From Candidatus Nealsoniibacteriota bacterium (GTDB lineage: Bacteria > Patescibacteriota > Minisyncoccia > Minisyncoccales > PWPS01): DNA of 18,083 bases. The notes under the pieces are model-generated. The model was not told the origin of the DNA. It ran no database searches and was given only the letters and a program-made list of their open reading frames with translations. Position numbers and translations under genes: made by a program. Location of the stretch: assembly GCA_003557065.1 (NCBI GenBank), contig PWPS01000048.1, positions 1 to 18,083 of the forward strand. Reading direction: 5' to 3'. Below, one piece after another: positions 12,975 through 18,083 of this stretch. How positions within the stretch are numbered: the stretch's first letter is position 1; each line of letters begins with the position of its first letter.

Positions 12975-13886
12975 TTACTTGTCCTTAACGGCTTTTAAAA
13001 TCTCTTCGGCGCTTTTTTTCCCGATGCCATCAACATCAAGGAGATCATTCTCTTCCATTTTTTGCACCTTTTTGGGTGTAATACCCTTTTCATCAAGTAT
13101 ATTTGTGATTCTTGAGCTTAAATCAAAATCTTCCCAAGTTTTCTCTACTTGCTCTTTATCCTTCTTCTCTTCCTTTTCTGAAACGTCAATTTCATCCTCT
13201 TCTCTAGCCAACACTTTAATTAAGTTAAAATGCTCAACCAACGTTTGGCAGGCACTATCAAAAGCTTCTTCCGGAGTGATGCTTCCATCCGTCTCTACCT
13301 CAACAGCCAATCTATCAAAGTCGGTTCTTTCACCAACTCTCATATTCCTGACCTCAAAATCAACAGCTTTAACCGGAGTAAAAATCGCATCGATTGTTAT
13401 TTGACCTACTTCTTCTTTCCCTTCTTTCATTTCTTCCGCTGACACGAAACCTACTCCTTTCTCTATTTTTATCTCCATTTCCAATTCTGCATCCTTATCG
13501 GTTAAAGTGGCAATCGGAGCATCCGGATTAACAATCTCAACTTGCGTTGGGAAATTAAAGTCCCCGGCTTTCACCACTTTCTCTCCTTTGACCGAAAGTG
13601 TGGCTTTTTGATCCTCGTCTGAAAAAACCTTGAAGTTAAGTTGTTTCAAATTCAAGATTATATTTATAACATCCTCCATAACCCCATCGATGGTGGCAAA
13701 TTCATGTTGAACACCCTCAATCTTTATCTGGGTAACAGCCGCCCCTTCCAAAGAAGAAAGAAGCACCCTTCTCAAGCTGTTTCCAACAGTCGTTCCGTAT
13801 CCGGGATAGAGAGACTCTATTTCGAAAATCGCTTTTGTTCCGCTTTCGATTTCTTTTATTTTTGTTCCAGAGGGTAGTGGTATCAT
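12975..13886 (-). CDS. rpoA: RNA polymerase alpha subunit
   Basis: Alpha dimerises to start RNA polymerase assembly, and its C-terminal domain touches UP-element DNA and activators. The 303-residue protein has the N-terminal domain (FEIESLYPGYGTTVGNSLRRVLLSSLEGAAVTQIKIEGV, then GVMEDVINIILNLKQL), an acidic linker (~225-250), and a compact C-terminal helix-hairpin-helix domain. The DNA-contact pattern of alpha-CTD is kept: SSRITN aligns with the E. coli segment holding Arg265 and Asn268, and DGIGKKSAEEIL supplies the Gly-Lys-Lys-Ser-x-x-Glu block. UP-element recognition is therefore plausible. It starts 12 bases after rpsD. Confidence 0.97.
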   Translation of the reverse strand: MIPLPSGTKIKEIESGTKAIFEIESLYPGYGTTVGNSLRRVLLSSLEGAAVTQIKIEGVQHEFATIDGVMEDVINIILNLKQLNFKVFSDEDQKATLSVKGEKVVKAGDFNFPTQVEIVNPDAPIATLTDKDAELEMEIKIEKGVGFVSAEEMKEGKEEVGQITIDAIFTPVKAVDFEVRNMRVGERTDFDRLAVEVETDGSITPEEAFDSACQTLVEHFNLIKVLAREEDEIDVSEKEEKKDKEQVEKTWEDFDLSSRITNILDEKGITPKKVQKMEENDLLDVDGIGKKSAEEILKAVKDK

Positions 13887-13898
13887 ATAAACTTACTT

Positions 13899-14528
13899 TT
13901 ACCTTGAATAAAATTCGAAAATAGATGTGAGTTTTACTGGAGGCTCCACTTCACTCGGAACGGGATCACCAGTCATCTTTCCTTCCAATTTTCCAGCGTC
14001 GAAAAAGAGCCATGTCGGCGTCTGGTGGTTCTTCAGTTTTTCACTCAAATTTTCAAAAACTTGCTTGTTTTTCTTGCTCGGATTAACTGAGATAATGTCA
14101 CCTTGCTTAAGGTGGTAAGAAGGGATGTCAACCTTCCTACCGTTTACAACGATTAGTCCGTGATTGACCATTTGTCTAGCCTTGGCTCTTGATTCAGCCA
14201 GCCCAAGCCTGTAAACCGCATTATCCAATCTATTTTCAAGGGATTTAATTAAAACGTCACCGGAATCCTCATCTCCACCCTGTCTTTTCATTGCCTCAAC
14301 AACATATTTCTTAAATTGATCTTCGGTTAGATTGTACCAGTATCTTAGTTTTTGTTTTTCTCTTAACTCTTTTCCATATTCTGAAATCTTGTTTCTTCTC
14401 TTTCCTTTCTCTCCGGGAGGATAAGCTTTTTTAAGCATGGCACAACTGGGGCCATTACATCTATCTCCCTTTAAAAAAAGTTTAACTCCGGCTCTTCTGC
14501 ATTTTTTACAACTTGGTTCTTTTGACAT
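13899..14528 (-). CDS. rpsD: Ribosomal protein S4, zinc-binding form
   Basis: A primary 16S rRNA-binding protein and 30S assembly initiator of 209 residues. The N terminus keeps the four-cysteine zinc pattern C7-x2-C10-x13-C24-x4-C29, as in the Thermus-type S4. The S4 RNA-binding domain follows (LENRLDNAVYRLGLAESRAKARQMVNHGLIVVNGRKVDIP). In E. coli S4 represses its own operon; I see no matching leader structure here. The ATG overlaps the rpsK stop by one base (TAATG), so translation is probably coupled. Confidence 0.97.
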   Translation of the reverse strand: MSKEPSCKKCRRAGVKLFLKGDRCNGPSCAMLKKAYPPGEKGKRRNKISEYGKELREKQKLRYWYNLTEDQFKKYVVEAMKRQGGDEDSGDVLIKSLENRLDNAVYRLGLAESRAKARQMVNHGLIVVNGRKVDIPSYHLKQGDIISVNPSKKNKQVFENLSEKLKNHQTPTWLFFDAGKLEGKMTGDPVPSEVEPPVKLTSIFEFYSR

Positions 14529-14983
14529 TAGACTCTTCTTGGTTTAGGCGGCCTACACCCATTATGGGGTATTGGCGTCACATCACTAATACTCTTAATT
14601 TTCATCGTTCTGGCAGACAGCGATTTGAGGGCTGAATTCCTACCTGAACCAACCCCTTTAACATATATATCAACTTCTTGAACTCCTATTTTTTCCGCTT
14701 TACTTCCAACCACTGTTGCGATTCTTGAGGCGGCATAAGGAGTAGCCTTTTTCGTTCCCTTAAATCCAAGACTTCCGGCACTTACCCAAGCAAGAGTGTT
14801 CCCGGATTCATCCGTAAGGGTTATTACGGTATTATTGTAAGAAGCACTGATATAGATTCTGCCTTGCTTAACTCTACCCTTTTTTACGGCAGTTTTTTCT
14901 TTCTCTTTAATCGCTTTCTCTCTTTCGTCTTTCTCAGCGAGAAGCTCTTCTTCCGTTTTTTGTGCTACTCTTTTTTTACCCAT
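14528..14983 (-). CDS. rpsK: Ribosomal protein S11 with N-terminal extension
   Basis: A 30S platform protein near the E-site mRNA. The 151-residue protein begins with about 37 charged residues (EEELLAEKDEREKAIKEKEK region) not found in the ~129-residue E. coli S11. The conserved body follows: GRIYISASYNNTVITLTD, WVSAGSLGFKGTKKATPYAA, VDIYVKGVGSGRNSALKSL, and the end DVTPIPHNGCRPPKPRRV. The extension is likely coiled or disordered. It lies 17 bases after rpsM and overlaps rpsD by one base. Confidence 0.97.
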   Translation of the reverse strand: MGKKRVAQKTEEELLAEKDEREKAIKEKEKTAVKKGRVKQGRIYISASYNNTVITLTDESGNTLAWVSAGSLGFKGTKKATPYAASRIATVVGSKAEKIGVQEVDIYVKGVGSGRNSALKSLSARTMKIKSISDVTPIPHNGCRPPKPRRV

Positions 14984-15000
14984 CTTTATTTATGATTTAA

Positions 15001-15390
15001 TTATTTCGGTTGCGGGGCCCCTTTCCTTCCGGATCCGGCCGTTCTTCTTACATTTCCCCTTCTGGTCCTACTGTTCGTTTTGGTTCTTTGTCCTCTTGAA
15101 GGAAGGCTTTTCTTATGTCTGTCTCCTCGATAACTTCCTATTCTTTTCAATCTTTCAAGATTTTCTCTCCTCTCTCTTTTAAGCTCACCCTCAACTTTAT
15201 ATTCATCCTCGATTATCTGCCTGATTTTACTTAACTCCTCTTTGGACAGTTCTTTCGCTCTTAAAGTATGATCAACTCCCGCTTTATTCAAAATCTCATG
15301 TGCCACTGAATTTCCAATTCCAAAAATATAAGTAAGAGAAATATCTACTTTTTTATCGTCTGGTATGTTTACTCCTGCAACTCTTGGCAT
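15001..15390 (-). CDS. rpsM: Ribosomal protein S13
   Basis: A 30S head protein that contacts the 50S subunit and P-site tRNA; 129 residues. It starts MPRVAGVNIPDDKKVDISLTYIFGIG and keeps LERLKRIGSYRGDRHKKSLPSRGQRTKTNSRTR, the nucleic-acid-binding signature. The basic tail after NSRTRRG is longer than in E. coli (ending GRKGAPQPK). It lies 22 bases after rpmJ in the usual infA-rpmJ-rpsM-rpsK order. Confidence 0.97.
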   Translation of the reverse strand: MPRVAGVNIPDDKKVDISLTYIFGIGNSVAHEILNKAGVDHTLRAKELSKEELSKIRQIIEDEYKVEGELKRERRENLERLKRIGSYRGDRHKKSLPSRGQRTKTNSRTRRGNVRRTAGSGRKGAPQPK

Positions 15391-15412
15391 AATTATTTAT
15401 TCTAGTTAAAAA

Positions 15413-15526
15413 CTATCTTTGTCGCTGTTTATGTCTCTTATTTTTGCAAATAACGTAAACTCTACCGTTTCTTCTGACGGTTTTACAATCTTTGCAAATC
15501 TTTTTTACTGAGGAACGAACTTTCAT
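15413..15526 (-). CDS. rpmJ: Ribosomal protein L36, zinc form
   Basis: A 37-residue 50S protein read directly from the sequence. It starts [15 protein letters not shown], continues [22 protein letters not shown], and stops at TAG (15415-15413). The Cys11, Cys14, Cys27 and His32 zinc ligands are present, so this is the zinc-binding form. The ATG at 15526 follows the infA stop after one base. Confidence 0.97.
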   Translation of the reverse strand: MKVRSSVKKICKDCKTVRRNGRVYVICKNKRHKQRQR

Positions 15527-15527
15527 A

Positions 15528-15743
15528 TTATTTTCTGTAAATTATTCTACCCTTATCTTGGTCGTATGGAGACATCTCCACGGTAACACTGTCACCGGGC
15601 AGAACCTTGATTCTGTGTATTCTCATTTTTCCCGCCAAGTGAGCATTAACCTCTCTGCCGTCCTCCAACTCAACCTTAAAATGAGTATTCGGTAAAGATT
15701 CAATAACTGTCCCTTTTATTTTTTCTTTTTTATCTGAAGCCAT
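15528..15743 (-). CDS. infA: Translation initiation factor IF-1
   Basis: An OB-fold factor that occupies the ribosomal A site during initiation; 71 residues. The core is typical: [43 protein letters not shown], then [19 protein letters not shown] chose the ATG at 15743 (MASDKKEK). A longer frame begins at a TTG at 15764, but the -10 box TACTAT lies inside those extra codons and the homologous proteins start at this Met. The predicted 5' leader from the proximal promoter is only about five bases, with no Shine-Dalgarno sequence. It is the first gene of the ribosomal operon. Confidence 0.96.
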   Translation of the reverse strand: MASDKKEKIKGTVIESLPNTHFKVELEDGREVNAHLAGKMRIHRIKVLPGDSVTVEMSPYDQDKGRIIYRK

Positions 15744-15754
15744 TACAGTCTGAA

Positions 15755-15783
15755 ATAGTAACAAACAATATAAAATTTGTCAA
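15755..15783 (-). promoter_or_regulatory. Proximal promoter of the infA operon
   Basis: Minus-strand consensus TTGACA (15783-15778), a 17-base spacer and TACTAT (15760-15755). The expected start is about five bases before the infA ATG, giving a nearly leaderless mRNA. Confidence 0.85.
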
Positions 15784-15798
15784 CTCAGGGTACTGAGT
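15783..15798 (-). repeat. Perfect inverted repeat between the two infA promoters
   Basis: Minus-strand ACTCAG-TACC-CTGAGT is a perfect six-base dyad. It covers the expected start site of the distal promoter and touches the first base of the proximal -35 box. An operator or a 5'-end hairpin are both possible. No T-run follows it, so it is not a classical terminator of the upstream gene. Confidence 0.5.
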
Positions 15799-15826
15799 AT
15801 TATAAACCAATCTCTTTTAAAATCAA
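15799..15826 (-). promoter_or_regulatory. Distal promoter of the infA operon
   Basis: Minus-strand TTGATT (15826-15821), a 16-base spacer and a consensus TATAAT (15804-15799) lie just after the stop of the upstream membrane-protein gene. The start site is expected near 15792, about 49 bases before infA. Confidence 0.7.
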
Positions 15827-15831
15827 GAGTA

Positions 15832-17073
15832 TTAATTAAAGTTGGTTTTTATTTTTATTCTTTCGGAATTATCCGGCACTCCTCCGATTCCGAAAGGTTT
15901 GAATCTTACCCTGGATTCTCTGATGAAATCCTGATTATTCAAAAAGGACTCCAATTCACTTCTGGATTTGCCCATAGCGATTTCTTTCAATCTAAAATCA
16001 CTGAGCGAAGAATAAACTTCTCCAACAAAATTGACTCTCAACTGCGCCGTACCTCTTTCCCAATCAACATTTTCAAGCCCGTAATTAAAGCTCAAACTCT
16101 CTTTATAAACTTTCAACTCTCTCTCTAGATTTTGCTCATCAATCGGATCAACTTCCGTAAGTATACTCTTTTTTAAAATGGTTCTCAAATCTTCTTCCCT
16201 AAAAGTCAAAGAATCTATCCTGGTTCTTATTTTGACCGTAAAGCTATCCGCCTCTTCTCCCGGACGAGCGCTAACTTCTTCCGCTTCGATTTCATAGTTA
16301 AACTGACTATCATGATCAAATAAGAAATCTTCTCCTTTTTGGCTCATTAATATATTTTTCCCTTGTCGTAGCAACGCTTGCAAAACTTCTTCCCTTCCTC
16401 TTTCTATATCTTCTTGGGAGACTACCGTCCTTTCTCCAATCGCTCCCCCGATCATGGATTTTTCAGAAACAGCTCTGACTCCTTCATAGGAGGGCGCTCC
16501 TCTCAATCCCGGAAGAATAAATTCCGTGGGCTCTATATTGTACTCTCTCCCCGGTTCATCGGCAATGACCTCTACTTCCACTTTTCCGGGAATAATATTT
16601 CCACCTTCATACCTTCTCCCGGGAACGACCACCCCATCCTTGGCTCTGAAAATCTTTCCATCTGGAGACTCGAATCGTGTCCCTTCTATAAGTGGCTGAT
16701 TGTTATCCCAGTGTCGGTTCTCAATTGTAACCGTTCCGGTTGCTTTGGTTTCGGCGGTTTCTGTTCCGGTAGCGGAAAAAGTTCTAATCTCTTCAAAAAA
16801 ATCGGTTTCAAAAATAGTTGCAGGCAATACACTATTTAAAACCTCTTCGGAAATATCAACCGAAAATAATTTTTCCAATTCCACCGCATCGGTCCTCGGC
16901 CAAATTTCGACTTCAACTCGAAAAGTGAAAAAGTAAACAATGCTGAATATGGCCAGAATAATTGCCCCCACCTTCAAAAAAAATCCTCCGGAACAATTCT
17001 TTGTATCTTTTCCTTCTCTCGCTTGAAATCTTTGCTCTTCCGGTGGCTTAATGTCGTATATTTTTTTCGGCAT
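15832..17073 (-). CDS. Membrane-anchored baseplate J-like protein (CPR-type, function unknown)
   Basis: A 413-residue protein. A polar N terminus of about 30 residues is followed by one hydrophobic segment (31-50), and the rest is probably outside the membrane. Residues 110-212 form a beta-rich domain with ATGTVTIEN, GTRFESPDGKIFRAKDGVVVPG, a VIADEPGREYNI stretch and FILPGLRGAPSYEG. From memory this pattern recurs in Patescibacteria proteins sometimes labelled baseplate J/gp47-like. The C-terminal half (from ~220) is mixed alpha/beta and ends in PDNSERIKIK. There are no phage genes nearby, so a cell-surface role is more likely than a tail baseplate, but this is inference. It follows alaS after seven bases, precedes the infA promoters and lacks a Shine-Dalgarno sequence. 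Confidence 0.75.
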   Translation of the reverse strand: MPKKIYDIKPPEEQRFQAREGKDTKNCSGGFFLKVGAIILAIFSIVYFFTFRVEVEIWPRTDAVELEKLFSVDISEEVLNSVLPATIFETDFFEEIRTFSATGTETAETKATGTVTIENRHWDNNQPLIEGTRFESPDGKIFRAKDGVVVPGRRYEGGNIIPGKVEVEVIADEPGREYNIEPTEFILPGLRGAPSYEGVRAVSEKSMIGGAIGERTVVSQEDIERGREEVLQALLRQGKNILMSQKGEDFLFDHDSQFNYEIEAEEVSARPGEEADSFTVKIRTRIDSLTFREEDLRTILKKSILTEVDPIDEQNLERELKVYKESLSFNYGLENVDWERGTAQLRVNFVGEVYSSLSDFRLKEIAMGKSRSELESFLNNQDFIRESRVRFKPFGIGGVPDNSERIKIKTNFN

Positions 17074-17080
17074 ACACTTT

Positions 17081-18083
17081 TTATTTTAAAATTGCTTTAA
17101 TTCTTCTTATACCCTTACTGGAAGATTGTTCTTTTTTGATTTCAAACTCTCCCAATTCTCGTGTATTTTCAACATGAGGACCTCCGCAAAGTTCTCTTGA
17201 AAACTCTTTCCCTTCACCGTCTATAAAAGTATAAACTTTAACCTTTTCAGGGTATTGATCCTTTTCAAAAAAAGAGAGGGCCCCTGTTCGTATGGCTTCA
17301 TTATAGCTCATTTCTTCAACTCTTTGTTTTAAATCTTTTTCAATCGCATCATTGACCATACCTTCAACCTCCTCAATCTCCTTCGGCGTCATGGATTGCG
17401 GGTGGGAGAAATCGAATCTAAGCCTTTTAGAGTTTATATCAGAACCCTTTTGTCTTACATGTTCACCTAAAACTCTTCTTAAACTTTCATGAAGAAGATG
17501 AGTCGCCGTATGTAATTTAATCTCTTCTTTTTCAGGATTTTTACTTAATCCTCCGAATTTTTCTTCAGCTCCCTTCCTGGAAATTTCTTTATGTTTTTCC
17601 ATTTCCTTTTGGAATTCCTCTTCATCCAAATCGATTTCTTTTTCCATACAGATTTCTTTGATCATTTCAAAAGGGAATCCGTAGGTGCCATACAGTTTAA
17701 AGGCCGTCTTTCCGTCCACTCTTTTTCCTTTTATGTTTTTTTCAAACTCATTCAACCCCTTGTCCAAAGCTTTTTCAAATTTATCTCTTTCTTCTCTTAT
17801 CCGCTCTATAATTAAAATCAAATCCTTACTCTCAAGATAGACTCCTTCGTAAATATCAAAAACCATCTTTGCCACTTTTTCCAAAGTATCTTCCGGAAGA
17901 TTCAAAAGAATTCTATACCTCATCGCTCTTCTTAATAGTCTTCTCAAGATATAACCTCTCTCGGTATTGGAAGGCTCAACTCCTTCGGAAAAAAGAAAGC
18001 AAGCACCTCTGATATGGTCCATGATGATTCTTTCACCCTTACCTTCAATCTTTGTTTCGGCTATCTCTGCAATTTTTTCGGCA
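17081..18083 (-). CDS. alaS: Alanyl-tRNA synthetase, C-terminal part (runs off right edge), reduced form
   Basis: The visible 333 residues continue in frame past the Met at 18022 to the window edge, so the start is outside. They hold the tRNA-recognition helices (DHIRGACFLFSEGVEPSN, GYILRRLLRRAM, KLYGTYGFPFEMIKE). The editing domain follows, with HTATH (zinc/editing HxxxH), GSDINSKRLRFDFSHPQ and LCGGPHVENT supplying its Cys and His. Editing of Ser/Gly-tRNA-Ala should be intact. Two parts are missing compared with E. coli AlaRS: the beta-barrel of about 100 residues that normally precedes the HxxxH motif, and everything after GIRRIKAI, meaning the oligomerising C-Ala region. A stop codon follows cleanly, with no frameshift visible. 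The membrane-protein gene follows after seven bases. Confidence 0.93.
   Translation of the reverse strand, partial: AEKIAEIAETKIEGKGERIIMDHIRGACFLFSEGVEPSNTERGYILRRLLRRAMRYRILLNLPEDTLEKVAKMVFDIYEGVYLESKDLILIIERIREERDKFEKALDKGLNEFEKNIKGKRVDGKTAFKLYGTYGFPFEMIKEICMEKEIDLDEEEFQKEMEKHKEISRKGAEEKFGGLSKNPEKEEIKLHTATHLLHESLRRVLGEHVRQKGSDINSKRLRFDFSHPQSMTPKEIEEVEGMVNDAIEKDLKQRVEEMSYNEAIRTGALSFFEKDQYPEKVKVYTFIDGEGKEFSRELCGGPHVENTRELGEFEIKKEQSSSKGIRRIKAILK

Noticed and set aside
12925..13404. A 159-codon plus-strand open frame
   Set aside because: It lies antisense to rpoA and is rich in Ser and Phe, as expected for a shadow of Glu/Lys codons.
15744..15764. TTG start adding seven residues to IF-1
   Set aside because: The -10 box of the proximal promoter falls inside these codons, and IF-1 proteins normally begin at the Met chosen.
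15807..15831. Hairpin CTCTT...AAGAG as a terminator of the J-like gene
   Set aside because: The stem is short and no T-run follows; the same bases form the -35 and spacer of the distal infA promoter.
16378..16839. A 153-codon plus-strand open frame
   Set aside because: It lies antisense to the J-like protein gene, with no recognisable domain.
1..18083. Alternative genetic code with TGA as Gly or Trp
   Set aside because: TGA ends pheS, rseP and mreB2 exactly where their families end and where the next gene starts, so TGA is a stop.
1..18083. CRISPR, insertion sequence, prophage or defence island
   Set aside because: I saw no direct-repeat arrays, transposase, integrase or nuclease genes; the single J-like protein alone does not indicate a phage.

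Overview
The window is 18 kb of compact bacterial chromosome in which every supportable gene lies on the minus strand, so transcription runs from high to low coordinates. The base composition is AT-rich. TGA is used as a stop (pheS, rseP, mreB2), so the code looks standard. Several traits together point to a member of the Candidate Phyla Radiation (Patescibacteria) with a reduced genome: domain-stripped aminoacyl-tRNA synthetases (PheT, ProS and AlaRS), short ribosomal proteins, a long N-terminal extension on S11, a membrane-anchored 'baseplate J-like' protein and a small HEPN-like membrane protein of types I recall from that group, almost no Shine-Dalgarno motifs, and tRNA genes without an encoded CCA. 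This placement is inference from protein features; no rRNA gene is present to confirm it.

Layout in transcription order (right to left). (1) The 3' part of alaS enters from the right edge and is followed 7 nt later by a 413-residue membrane-anchored protein. (2) Two stacked sigma70-type promoters precede a translation/transcription operon: infA, rpmJ, rpsM, rpsK, rpsD, rpoA, rplQ, rplM, rpsI. It is closed by a clear intrinsic terminator. (3) A strong promoter next to that terminator starts a mixed envelope/replication/translation operon: murA, mreB2, holB, frr, rseP, proS, mreB1. The genes are 4-6 nt apart or overlap. gatC, gatA and a small HEPN-like membrane protein follow, possibly with extra promoters. 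(4) A tRNA operon with its own promoter carries initiator tRNA-fMet, a second CAU tRNA (elongator Met or Ile2) and tRNA-Asp, and ends at an intrinsic terminator. (5) pheS and pheT, from a promoter that appears to give a leaderless pheS mRNA, run off the left edge.

Together the genes supply protein synthesis (four synthetase genes, GatCA amidotransferase subunits, ribosomal proteins, IF-1, RRF, tRNAs), RNA polymerase alpha, the replication clamp loader delta' subunit, peptidoglycan precursor synthesis (MurA) and cell-shape control (two MreB paralogs). I see no mobile element, CRISPR array, phage or other foreign island. The most unusual items are an initiator tRNA with C at position 33, the loss of domains from three synthetases, and two different MreB genes bracketing a collapsed holB-frr-rseP-proS cluster.
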